Source: JAZNUH01 sp045592225 | Lineage (GTDB): Bacteria; Bacillota; Clostridia; UMGS1883; UMGS1540 | Direction of reading: 5' to 3' | NCBI GenBank assembly: GCA_045592225.1 | Contig: JAZNUH010000116.1 | Coordinates: 1-27,907, forward strand | Length of the DNA: 27,907 bases | Shown: piece by piece, positions 16,294-23,824 of the stretch | Layout: the number at the start of each line of letters is the position of its first letter | How positions within the stretch are numbered: the first letter of the stretch is position 1 | The notes under the pieces: model-generated | What the model was told of the DNA's origin: nothing | Seen by the model: only the letters and a program-made list of their open reading frames with translations | Databases searched by the model: none | Position numbers and translations under genes: made by a program

Positions 16294-17831
16294 ACTCGTC
16301 TCCTAAGCTTATTTAATATATCCTTTGCCATAGGCACTCCCGTTATAAACATCATAACAGCATAAACAATCACACCGCAAATGCAGGGTAAAGCAAGCTT
16401 TATAAGCCTGTCTGCCAATGTGCCTGCACAAAACATATCAAGGCAGAAAATACGGGTAAAATATACCGCCGCAAACATAACTGCCGATGACACAATACTC
16501 TTTATAAGGTTTAATGCCAGCCCCTTGCCATACTTACCTATACGGCGACGCAGCATATAAAGCAGTACACACATTCCCACCAGAGATGCAACCGAATATG
16601 CAAGTGGTATTCCGTATTTGCCGATATATTTTATAAGCACAAGGCTTAGTGCTATGTTTATCCCCATTATAATAAATCCGTTTATTGCGGGGGTAAGTGT
16701 ATTTTTCAAAGCATAAAAAGCTCTGTCCAGAATTTCTTTAAGCCCTATTCCCAGTATTCCTATTGAATACAGCATAAGCAGATTTGCCGCTGTTTTTATA
16801 TTTTCTTCTGTAATCTTGCCCCACTGTGCAATAAGCTCTAAAAGCTCGGTTCTTACCGATATAAAGCCTACAGTAACGGGTATAAGCAGCAGTATTACCG
16901 TATTTAAAATATTGCTGAGTGTTTCCTTGTACTCATCCATATTGCCAAGTGCCGCAGAAGCCGTAAGACGCGGATATATAACCGCAGTTATGGAATAAAC
17001 AAATGCAAGCACCATATAAAGTACAATATTCTGCACATATGTCAGCAGAGTAACCATTCCCTCAAAATTTGCCATCATGGTTACATTGTAAAACATATTA
17101 AGCTGATACGCCGAAACACCTATCAGAACAGGTCCGGTCATTTTTCCCGCAGAAATAATATCCTTATCCCGCAGGTCAAATACAGGCTTATATCTGTACC
17201 CCGTCTTTACAAGCGGCGGTATAAGTATAAGCGCCTGAAGCGAAAGACCTATAACCGTTGCACCAAGTAACCCGGGCACACCGAATTTATCGCCCAAAAA
17301 CAAAACATAGAAGATGACCACCAAACTGCTGGGTACACTGACAAAAGCCGGCCAACCGTATTTACCCTTAGACTGAAGCATCCCCTGAAAAATATAATTC
17401 AGCCCGTAAAAAAACATTACCGGCATCATAATCATAAGTGATTTTACTGCAAAGGAATAGGATTCTCCGCTTGCTTTAAAGCTTGTAAGTTTTGGCAGTA
17501 CAGGTGAAAGTGCTATGCCGATAACAACTATAACCGCGGTTATAACCATCGAAACAGTTATAATATTATCAGCAAACCTTTTGGATTTGTCTGCTTCACC
17601 CTTTGCCTCATAGCCTGCGTATATGGGTATTACCACCGTCGAAAGTGCTGTGCCAAAGCAGGTAAATATTATATTGGGCACACTTATGGCATAGGAATAT
17701 ATATTAATATAATCACTGTCAGTCCCAAAAAAGGACATATAGACCTGTGTACTTAAAAGCGACAATAGTCTTGACAGTATCATTATTATCATTACATAGC
17801 TTATATGCCCCGCCACATTCTTTTTCGACAT
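16290..17831 (-). CDS. MurJ-like polyprenyl-linked precursor flippase (MVF/MOP superfamily)
   Basis: 513 residues with about 14 predicted membrane segments. Family features are the N-terminal block ILSRLLSLLSTQVYMSFFG with a charged Arg in the first segment, PNIIFTCFGTALSTVVIPIY, and the short loop GYEAKGEADKSKRFADNI. The usual MurJ function is lipid II export. Here the gene is flanked by two acyltransferases and sits among glycosyltransferases and a ligase-like gene, so it may instead flip the lipid-linked surface polysaccharide unit, as Wzx does (inference). The start ATG has a GGAGTG ribosome binding site within the upstream gene's last codons. Whether it is the only MurJ in the genome cannot be seen here. 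Confidence 0.87.
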   Translation of the reverse strand: MSKKNVAGHISYVMIIMILSRLLSLLSTQVYMSFFGTDSDYINIYSYAISVPNIIFTCFGTALSTVVIPIYAGYEAKGEADKSKRFADNIITVSMVITAVIVVIGIALSPVLPKLTSFKASGESYSFAVKSLMIMMPVMFFYGLNYIFQGMLQSKGKYGWPAFVSVPSSLVVIFYVLFLGDKFGVPGLLGATVIGLSLQALILIPPLVKTGYRYKPVFDLRDKDIISAGKMTGPVLIGVSAYQLNMFYNVTMMANFEGMVTLLTYVQNIVLYMVLAFVYSITAVIYPRLTASAALGNMDEYKETLSNILNTVILLLIPVTVGFISVRTELLELIAQWGKITEENIKTAANLLMLYSIGILGIGLKEILDRAFYALKNTLTPAINGFIIMGINIALSLVLIKYIGKYGIPLAYSVASLVGMCVLLYMLRRRIGKYGKGLALNLIKSIVSSAVMFAAVYFTRIFCLDMFCAGTLADRLIKLALPCICGVIVYAVMMFITGVPMAKDILNKLRRRV

Positions 17832-17834
17832 ATA

Positions 17835-18383
17835 TTAAACACTCCACTTTACTTCTTGCTTAAGTATTCTTGCGGGGTTTCCGCCGACCACTGCACCTGC
17901 AGGTACATCGGAGGTTACCACACTGCCGGCGGCAATAACCGCGCCGTCACCAACCGTTACTCCCTTTAAAATGAGTACGCGGCAACCAATCCATACATTT
18001 TCGCCGATGATTACCGGCTTTAAAACCTCTGTTTCCGACTCAAGCTTATGGTAATCCCTGTCCATTATACAACAGTCCCAGGAAATAATACTGTTGTTAC
18101 CTATGCTTATGTAATCGCCTGCGTGTATTTCAGTTCTGTCACCAATTGCAACATTATCTCCTATGTGAAGAGCTGCTTTTTTGCTTGTGCCCCATGCACT
18201 TATCTTTACATATCTGTGTAATTGCACCTTGTTACCAAGCTTTATTTCGCAGTTTTTTCGTAAAACCCGTACACCCTTGCCCACACGAAGCAGCTTTCCG
18301 CAGGCTTTAAAGCAGGGTCTGTAAAAAACTCCTCTTATAAGCTTTGAAAATATATCATAATATTCGCCAATACTTCTGCTCAT
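17835..18383 (-). CDS. Left-handed beta-helix acyltransferase (second in cluster)
   Basis: 182 residues from the ATG at 18383. Hexapeptide repeats run from about 45 to 165 (CEIKLGNKVQL, AALHIGDNVAIGDRTEI, YISIGNNSIIS, VIIGENVWIGCRVLILKG, VTVGDGAVIAAGSVVTSDV), closing with VGGNPARIL. The likely catalytic His is in MDRDYHKLES. Probable sugar O- or N-acetyltransferase for the surface polymer. An upstream in-frame ATG at 18404 forms an ATGA overlap with the phosphoesterase stop but has no ribosome binding site. The ATG at 18383 has AAGGAG at 6-nt spacing, so it is preferred. The two acyltransferases share fold and closing motif but differ in the N-terminal third. Confidence 0.87.
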   Translation of the reverse strand: MSRSIGEYYDIFSKLIRGVFYRPCFKACGKLLRVGKGVRVLRKNCEIKLGNKVQLHRYVKISAWGTSKKAALHIGDNVAIGDRTEIHAGDYISIGNNSIISWDCCIMDRDYHKLESETEVLKPVIIGENVWIGCRVLILKGVTVGDGAVIAAGSVVTSDVPAGAVVGGNPARILKQEVKWSV

Positions 18384-18400
18384 TTTATTCTCCTTCGCGT

Positions 18401-19066
18401 TCATTCCATAATCTTAAGCGGCTCAAAGCCTAAAAAATCAGAAGATACAAGAATATCTCTGCCCTCATTTTCCATTTCACGCACACCGTGCAGGTGCCCG
18501 TAAACGCATTTTTCCACGCCGTATTTTTCCATTACGTCGGTAATTCCTGCATCGGGCGGAAAATGAAGCATTACTATTATCTTATCAGAAAGTTTTTTCC
18601 CTTCCAGAATGGAAAGTTCCAGACGAATTATCTCACGTTCGTATATTTTTTCATCATCTTTTTTAAAATCTTTATCAAACGGAGATTTCCAGCCGCGCGC
18701 AGCACAAATAGCATAATCGCCGTAGCCTACGGCATTGTTATGAAGAAACTCAACATCGTCATAGCCGTGTTGGGCCTTAAAAGCAGAAAGTTTTGATGCG
18801 GTACTCCACCAGTAATCATGGTTACCCTTTGAAATGATTTTTCGTCCCGGTAGGCTGTGCAGAAATTCAAAATCCGCTATTGATTCTTCAAGATAAGTTG
18901 CCCAGGAAAAATCTCCACAAATAAGAACCGTATCGTCCGTGGCAACGACACGGTTCCAATTCTGGTAAATTCTATCAACGTAGTTTTCCCAGCCTCTGCC
19001 GAAAATATCCATGGGCTTGTCTATTCCGAGCGGCAAATGCAAATCTCCCATTGCAAAAAGTGCCAT
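18401..19066 (-). CDS. Calcineurin-like metallophosphoesterase
   Basis: 221 residues from the ATG at 19066. All metal-site motifs are present: GDLHL (Asp8, His10), GDFSW (Asp52), GNHDYWW (82-84), the histidine in MLHFPP, and GHLHG near the C-terminus. The trailing tryptophans (GNHDYWW) recall the YkuE/YfcE-like cytosolic group. There is no signal peptide, so it is cytosolic. The substrate is unknown; its position next to surface-polymer genes is the only clue. The longer start is a TTG at 19078. The ATG at 19066 has GGGTGA 4 nt upstream and puts the first beta-strand at the usual distance, so it was chosen. Confidence 0.88.
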   Translation of the reverse strand: MALFAMGDLHLPLGIDKPMDIFGRGWENYVDRIYQNWNRVVATDDTVLICGDFSWATYLEESIADFEFLHSLPGRKIISKGNHDYWWSTASKLSAFKAQHGYDDVEFLHNNAVGYGDYAICAARGWKSPFDKDFKKDDEKIYEREIIRLELSILEGKKLSDKIIVMLHFPPDAGITDVMEKYGVEKCVYGHLHGVREMENEGRDILVSSDFLGFEPLKIME

Positions 19067-19114
19067 TGTATCACCCAATCCTGTGCCGCAAAATAAGTCC
19101 GCGGTCTTTTTGTT

Positions 19115-20611
19115 TTAACCGGTTATCCCCAGTAATTTTTTAACCATATCACGCATTTTATCAGGCGCGCATACGTCATTAAAACGTACACTGCGGCTCT
19201 TAAGTGATGCCAGTGATTCAGGCACAGGCAAGCCACTTTCCCTGTTTAATGCATCGATTACATCAAATTCGTCACCATCTACCGAAACACCAAGTGCCGA
19301 AAGCACGCTGTCGCCGAATTTGTAAGGACTTGCAGTAGAAGCAATAACAGTTTTTCTTGTGTCGCCGGTGTTTTGCATATATTCCTCACAAACCTTTACT
19401 GCAACGGCAGTATGTGTATCTGTAACATAGTCGTACTTTGCCTTTGTATCAGCAATACTCTTTAACGTTTCGCTGTCATCACAACAGCCGGCACACATAA
19501 TATCTTTCATAAGTGACAGAGTTTTCTTATCTACTGTGTATTCGCCCTTTGCAGAAAGCTCACCCATCCACTTTGCAACAGTCTGGCTGTTGTTACCTGT
19601 AAGGTCATACAAAAATCTCTCCAGGTTACTGGAAATAAGTATGTCCATTGAAGGAGATATAGTGGTAAAGAATTTTCTGTTTCTGTCATACTTACCTGTA
19701 TTTATAAAATCTGTCAGCACATTATTGCTATTTGATGCACATATAAGCTTGCGCACCGGCAATCCCATTTTGCGGGCATAGTATGCTGCCAGTATATTGC
19801 CAAAGTTACCTGTGGGAACAACCACATTTATTTCTTCGCCGTTTTTAATCTCACCCTTTTTTAACAGGTCAGCATATGCGGAAAAATAATAAACAATCTG
19901 CGGTACCAGTCTGCCCCAGTTGATTGAATTTGCTGACGAGAATACCATATTGTTCTCTAAAAGCATTTCGCCATATGCCTTGTCGGTAAAGATTGACTTT
20001 ACGCCGCTCTGGGCATCATCAAAATTGCCTTCAACTGCGGCTACAGCCACATTTTCTCCCGCCTGAGTTACCATTTGCAGCTTCTGTATATTGCTTACAC
20101 CATCAACGGGATAGAATACTATGATGCGTGTTCCGTCAACATCCTTAAAGCCTTCAAGTGCTGCCTTTCCTGTATCACCGCTTGTTGCAACCAGAATTAC
20201 AACCTCACTTGAAACTCCTGTCTTTTTCATCGACTTGGTCAGCAGATGTGGAAGTATCTGCAGTGCCATATCCTTAAAAGCGCAGGTGGGACCATGCCAC
20301 AGCTCCAGAACAAACTTGTCATCTGACAGCTTGTACAGAGGCGCCGAATCATCGGAACCGAATTTCTCGGCAGTATATGCGTTTTCCACACAGTCATATA
20401 CTTCCTGCTCGGTAAAATCAGTTAAAAACTTTTTAAGAATAAGCTTTGCTCTCTCTTTATAGTCTGCTGCTGCCATAGTGCTTATTTCCTCTTTGGAAAC
20501 AGTCGGAAATTCGCAGGGCACAAATAAACCACCATCTGTCGATAATCCCTTGACAATGGCTTCGGATGCCGAAACGGTTATACTATCGCTTCGGGTACTT
20601 TTATAATTCAT
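19115..20611 (-). CDS. thrC: Threonine synthase
   Basis: 498-residue PLP enzyme that converts O-phosphohomoserine to threonine. The N-terminal signature is STDGGLFVP. The PLP lysine is Lys113 in WHGPTCAFKDMALQILPHLL. Also present are VATSGDTGKAALEG and VPTGNFGNILAAYYARKMGLPV. The length fits the long, E. coli/yeast-type threonine synthases. The ATG has an AAGGA ribosome binding site. A terminator hairpin lies about 30 nt upstream, so transcription must come from readthrough or from a weak promoter at the end of the preceding gene: an extended -10-like TGGCATAAT lies at its stop codon (about 20678-20686), with no good -35. No threonine T-box fits in the short leader. Confidence 0.97.
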   Translation of the reverse strand: MNYKSTRSDSITVSASEAIVKGLSTDGGLFVPCEFPTVSKEEISTMAAADYKERAKLILKKFLTDFTEQEVYDCVENAYTAEKFGSDDSAPLYKLSDDKFVLELWHGPTCAFKDMALQILPHLLTKSMKKTGVSSEVVILVATSGDTGKAALEGFKDVDGTRIIVFYPVDGVSNIQKLQMVTQAGENVAVAAVEGNFDDAQSGVKSIFTDKAYGEMLLENNMVFSSANSINWGRLVPQIVYYFSAYADLLKKGEIKNGEEINVVVPTGNFGNILAAYYARKMGLPVRKLICASNSNNVLTDFINTGKYDRNRKFFTTISPSMDILISSNLERFLYDLTGNNSQTVAKWMGELSAKGEYTVDKKTLSLMKDIMCAGCCDDSETLKSIADTKAKYDYVTDTHTAVAVKVCEEYMQNTGDTRKTVIASTASPYKFGDSVLSALGVSVDGDEFDVIDALNRESGLPVPESLASLKSRSVRFNDVCAPDKMRDMVKKLLGITG

Positions 20612-20630
20612 TTTTCTTCATTCCTTGTTT

Positions 20631-20660
20631 AAAAACTCGGAAACGCCCTAAGGCGTTTCC
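20631..20660 (-). terminator. Rho-independent terminator of the small P-loop gene
   Basis: Perfect 9-bp stem GGAAACGCC / GGCGTTTCC (20639-20660) with a 4-nt loop. On the minus strand it is followed by GAGTTTTTAAAC, a short U-run. It begins about 20 nt after the P-loop gene stop and precedes thrC. A second AAACGCC copy just upstream (20661-20669) could compete for the 3' arm. Confidence 0.65.
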
Positions 20661-20678
20661 GGCGTTTGGGCACATTTA

Positions 20679-21101
20679 TTATGCCAAATATTTTTTTACA
20701 TCTTCACTAACACCCTCGGTACTCATACTGATAGTAACAAGAACCTGCAGGTTGTGTTTTTCACAAAGAGCGTTTGCTTTTTCAGCAAACTTTACAAGCT
20801 CGTCTTCTTCAAACTTAGTTATTTTTGTAAGACTGTCAATGAATATATATGAAACATCAAAGTTCTGGGACAAAATACCGCAAAGCATACCGTAAAAATC
20901 GTTAAGGCTTTCAATTTCATATTCAGATGTATCTACCAGACGAACTCTGTAATCAACATCTGTAATGTGACGGTTACCGCTGTTTATGAAAACAATAGCT
21001 CCCTTCTCACTTTCTATAGCCTGATGCACGCTGTCGATAAGCGCTTTGGTCTTTCCCTGTCCCTTTTCACCCATAATAAACTTTAACAAATTAACCACCA
21101 T
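20679..21101 (-). CDS. Small P-loop NTPase of unknown function, conserved in Clostridia
   Basis: 140 residues. Walker A is GEKGQGKTK (about 11-19) and a Walker B-like strand is SYIFIDS. The rest is an alpha/beta fold without membrane segments. I recall similar short proteins in other Clostridia, sometimes labelled PilT-like, but know of no demonstrated role. It lacks the C-terminal half of real PilT or RecA ATPases. The start is uncertain: the ATG at 21101 has AAAGGG directly against it, whereas the TTG at 21089 has GGTGG at 5 nt and would place six residues before GEKG. It has its own near-consensus promoter and a terminator, so it is probably a single-gene unit between pgi and thrC. Confidence 0.75.
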   Translation of the reverse strand: MVVNLLKFIMGEKGQGKTKALIDSVHQAIESEKGAIVFINSGNRHITDVDYRVRLVDTSEYEIESLNDFYGMLCGILSQNFDVSYIFIDSLTKITKFEEDELVKFAEKANALCEKHNLQVLVTISMSTEGVSEDVKKYLA

Positions 21102-21119
21102 CCCTTTCTCAAAATGCTT

Positions 21120-21134
21120 GTTGCCGTGGGCAAC
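21120..21134 (-). promoter_or_regulatory. Small stem-loop in the 5' leader of the P-loop gene
   Basis: GTTGCC and GGCAAC form a 6-bp stem with a 3-nt loop about 20 nt before the start codon and about 13 nt after the expected transcription start. It has no following U-run, so it is not a terminator. It may stabilise the RNA or affect initiation, or be incidental. Confidence 0.35.
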
Positions 21135-21153
21135 TTATAATGGTCCTGAATAT

Positions 21154-21182
21154 ATTATACTATATATAACTATTTATTTCAA
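21154..21182 (-). promoter_or_regulatory. Sigma-A promoter of the P-loop gene
   Basis: Minus-strand TTGAAA (21182-21177), 17-bp spacer and TATAAT (21159-21154), 11 of 12 consensus positions. It lies between the pgi stop and the P-loop gene, with an expected start point near 21147 and a leader of about 45 nt. Confidence 0.8.
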
Positions 21183-21210
21183 TATTTTTTTGCAAAGTAA
21201 AAAACTTCTT

Positions 21211-22551
21211 TTACAATCTTCTTAAAAGCTCTTCTCGCAGACTTTCATAAGAGGGTTTTCCAAGCAGTGCAAACATATTTCTTTTATATGCCTCAACCCC
21301 GGGCTGGTCAAAGGGATTAACCCCCAAAAGATACCCGCTTATAGCACACGCCTTTTCAAAGAAGTAAACTATACAACCAAAGCTGTATTCATCCTGCCTG
21401 TCAATTGCCACCTCCAGCACGGGAACATTTCCGTCGGTATGTGCAAGTGCCGCTCCTAAAAACGCCTGCATATTTATATGATTTAAACTCATACCTGCAA
21501 GATAGTTAAGTCCGTCAAGATTATCTGCATTTGCTTTGATTTCAATATCCTGTCGCTGTGCATGTACTCTTATTACCGTTTCAAATATATTGCGCAGTCC
21601 GTCCTGAATATACTGACCTATAGAGTGAAGCTCGGTTGTGTAATTGGCAGTTGCAGGGAATATACCCTTGCCGTTTTTGCCCTCGCTTTCGCCAAAAAGC
21701 TGCTTCCACCACTCGCCTATAAAGTGATGTGTATCCTCGCAGTTTGCCATTATCTCTATAGTTTTTCCCTTGCGGTAAAGCAGGTTTCTGACCGCGGCAT
21801 ACATATAACAATCATTTTCCCATATACTACGGTTGTTGTAAAGCTTCATAGCATCGTGTGCGCCCAGCATAATTTCGTCAATATCTGCTCCGCATACCGC
21901 AATAGGTAAAAGTCCTACGGCGGTAAGCACCGAATATCTTCCGCCAACATTATCGGGAATTACAAATTTTTCATACCCCTCCACTTCTGCCATAGTGTGC
22001 AAAGCACCTTTTTCCTTATCTGTTGTGACAAATATGCGTTCTCTTGCCCCCGCCTTGCCGTATTTCTTTTCAGCAAGCTCTTTGAATATACGAAAAGCAA
22101 TTGCGGGCTCTGTGGTTGTTCCTGATTTTGATATTACGTTTATGCAAAAATCCCTGTCCTTGGTAATATTTATGAGCTCGGCTATGTATGTAGCACTCAT
22201 ACTTATTCCTGCAAAGAAAATTTGCGGTCCGCGTCTTCTTTTGTCGGGCTGAAGATTGTAAAATGTGTCATTTAAAAAATCAATAGCCGCCCTGGCACCG
22301 AGATAAGAGCCACCAACACCTATGACAATCAGCACATCAGCCGTTTTTCTTATTTTTTTTGCCGCGGCTTTTATTCTTTTGAATTCACTTTTGTCATATT
22401 GTCCGGGCAGTTCAAGCCAGCCTGTCATTTCACTGCCTGCTCCGGTTCCACCGTGCAGCATATCGTGGGCATTCAGAACCTCTTTTTCAATCCCGGCAAT
22501 TTCTTCCCGTGTAATAAAATTTTCAGCACCCTTGAAATCAAACTCTATCAT
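21211..22551 (-). CDS. pgi: Glucose-6-phosphate isomerase
   Basis: 446-residue glycolytic enzyme interconverting glucose-6-phosphate and fructose-6-phosphate in the cytosol. Signatures: GVGGSYLGARAAIDFL, SKSGTTTEPAIAFR, VGGRYSVLTAVGLLPIAVCG, GESEGKNGKGIFP, and the C-terminal catalytic lysine in PFDQPGVEAYK (413-423). The length matches the short Firmicutes type. It begins 6 nt after the ispDF stop and is probably co-transcribed with it. Its ribosome binding site (AAGGG) lies over the end of ispDF. Downstream there is only a weak AT-rich hairpin (GTAAAA/TTTTAC) before the promoter of the next gene, so termination there is uncertain. Confidence 0.98.
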   Translation of the reverse strand: MIEFDFKGAENFITREEIAGIEKEVLNAHDMLHGGTGAGSEMTGWLELPGQYDKSEFKRIKAAAKKIRKTADVLIVIGVGGSYLGARAAIDFLNDTFYNLQPDKRRRGPQIFFAGISMSATYIAELINITKDRDFCINVISKSGTTTEPAIAFRIFKELAEKKYGKAGARERIFVTTDKEKGALHTMAEVEGYEKFVIPDNVGGRYSVLTAVGLLPIAVCGADIDEIMLGAHDAMKLYNNRSIWENDCYMYAAVRNLLYRKGKTIEIMANCEDTHHFIGEWWKQLFGESEGKNGKGIFPATANYTTELHSIGQYIQDGLRNIFETVIRVHAQRQDIEIKANADNLDGLNYLAGMSLNHINMQAFLGAALAHTDGNVPVLEVAIDRQDEYSFGCIVYFFEKACAISGYLLGVNPFDQPGVEAYKRNMFALLGKPSYESLREELLRRL

Positions 22552-22557
22552 GGTTTA

Positions 22558-23706
22558 TCATCCCTTCTTTTGCGTTAAAACACAAACAGCGGTAGCAGAA
22601 ATTCCCTCTTCACGCCCTTCAAATCCCATTTTCTCGGTTGTCGTTGCTTTGATGTTAACACTTTCTGTGTCAATTTCCAGTACCTGTGCTATTTTTTCTT
22701 CCATTTGTTCTATATATCCTGCCAGTTTGGGTCTTTGTGCAACAACTGTTGCATCTACGTTACCTACATCATACCCCTTACCGGCAATAATGTTCTTTAC
22801 CTCACCAAGCAGTATCAAACTGCTTATGTCCTTGTACCTGTTGTCCGAGGGCGGAAAATGTCTGCCTATATCTCCCGCAGCAGCGGCACCAAGTAAAGCA
22901 TCACATATAGCATGTAACAGAACATCGGCATCCGAATGTCCAAGCAGCCCTTTATCGTGTGGAATAAGTACTCCGCCAATCCAGAGTGCTCTGCCCTCTG
23001 TCAGGGTATGCGCATCATATCCGTGTCCTATTCTCATTACTTCTCCGCCTCCGAATTTATCAAGGTCATCGTGAGTTGTGATTTTTATATTTTTATGGCT
23101 TCCTTCGGTAAGCTTTACCTTAATACCCATACTCTCAACAAGCATTGCATCATCGGTAGCTCCGTCATTTGCCTCGTTATACGCCTTTAAAAGAATGTCC
23201 CTGTCAAAAACCTGCGGTGTCTGTATCTGCCACAGTCTGCTTCTGTCCAGTGTTTTTTCTATATACCCGTTACCGTCATCCTGCTTTATTGTATCCACCG
23301 CGCGTACGCCAACTGCGGCGGCACCCGTCTGCTCGCTGTCACAAACAACTCTTTTTATAATATCAGCAGTAACAAATGCTCTCGCACCGTCATGAACAGC
23401 TATTTTATCAAAGCCTCCGGTATACTCAAGCGCGCGCAAAACCGTCTCCTGTCTTGTAGCACCGCCGGACACAACATTTACAAGCTTTTTAAGCGGCGCG
23501 CTCAACGCTTTTATTTTGTTCATATCCGCTTCTGACGCAGTTACTATTATGCCGTCTATACACTCGCAGTTTTCAAATACTTCCAGCGTTGTTTCCAGCA
23601 ATGTTTTATTTGAAATTTTATAAAAAAGCTTGTTATACGGCAACCCTGTTCGCGTCCCGCTGCCTGCCGCTGCAATTATAGCCACAACCTTTTTTTTATT
23701 TATCAA
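22558..23706 (-). CDS. ispDF: Bifunctional IspD-IspF methylerythritol phosphate pathway enzyme
   Basis: 382 residues. Residues 1-221 are IspD (MEP cytidylyltransferase): IIAAAGSGTRTGLPYNKLF with Arg19 and Lys26, AVHDGARAFVT, then LDRSRLWQIQTPQVF. Residues 224-382 are IspF (2C-methyl-D-erythritol 2,4-cyclodiphosphate synthase): metal ligands Asp231 and His233 in GYDAH and His265 in LLHAICDA, then NVDATVVAQRPKL and the C-terminal KATTTEKMGFEGREEGI. A junction Met (MRIGHGYDAH) marks where a free IspF would start. The enzyme supplies isoprenoid precursors. The start is TTG at 23706, with AAGGAG 9 nt upstream and no better in-frame start. Confidence 0.97.
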   Translation of the reverse strand: MINKKKVVAIIAAAGSGTRTGLPYNKLFYKISNKTLLETTLEVFENCECIDGIIVTASEADMNKIKALSAPLKKLVNVVSGGATRQETVLRALEYTGGFDKIAVHDGARAFVTADIIKRVVCDSEQTGAAAVGVRAVDTIKQDDGNGYIEKTLDRSRLWQIQTPQVFDRDILLKAYNEANDGATDDAMLVESMGIKVKLTEGSHKNIKITTHDDLDKFGGGEVMRIGHGYDAHTLTEGRALWIGGVLIPHDKGLLGHSDADVLLHAICDALLGAAAAGDIGRHFPPSDNRYKDISSLILLGEVKNIIAGKGYDVGNVDATVVAQRPKLAGYIEQMEEKIAQVLEIDTESVNIKATTTEKMGFEGREEGISATAVCVLTQKKG

Positions 23707-23725
23707 TCAGGTTCACTCCTTCTTT

Positions 23726-23746
23726 GCACAAAGCTTTGCTCTGTGC
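23726..23746 (-). promoter_or_regulatory. Stem-loop just upstream of the ispDF ribosome binding site
   Basis: Minus-strand RNA can form a 9-bp stem (GCACAGAGC with GCUUUGUGC, one G-U pair) with an AAA loop, ending 4 nt before the AAGGAG site (23721-23716). No U-run follows, so it is not a terminator. It may affect translation or mRNA stability; there is no direct support for a function. Confidence 0.4.
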
Positions 23747-23780
23747 GAAAAATTTTGAGGAGAATAAAAAAAGCCGTTTA

Positions 23781-23810
23781 CGAAAAAGGTTGTCCATTAT
23801 AAGAACAACC
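23781..23810 (-). terminator. Rho-independent terminator of the carD-like gene
   Basis: 8-bp stem (GGTTGTTC with GGACAACC on the minus strand, one G-U pair; 23810-23788) with a 7-nt loop, followed by TTTTTC and a further T7 run about 10 nt on. It begins 7 nt after the carD stop codon. The loop contains the TATAAT of the ispDF promoter. Confidence 0.75.
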
Positions 23811-23824
23811 CCAAAATCAGTCAA
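23796..23824 (-). promoter_or_regulatory. Sigma-A promoter of ispDF-pgi, overlapping the carD end and terminator
   Basis: TTGACT (23824-23819) lies over the last codon and stop of carD, followed by a 17-bp spacer and TATAAT (23801-23796) in the terminator loop. This matches consensus at 11 of 12. The expected start point near 23789 is in the 3' arm of the hairpin, so the ispDF transcript itself would not form the terminator. Confidence 0.7.

Noticed and set aside
12653..18383. Recently transferred genomic island around the polysaccharide genes
   Set aside because: No integrase, transposase, tRNA or flanking repeats are visible, and base composition looks like the neighbours by eye. Older exchange cannot be excluded.
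22322..23074. 250-codon open frame on the plus strand
   Set aside because: Antisense to pgi and ispDF; Ser/Pro-rich low-complexity translation typical of a shadow frame.
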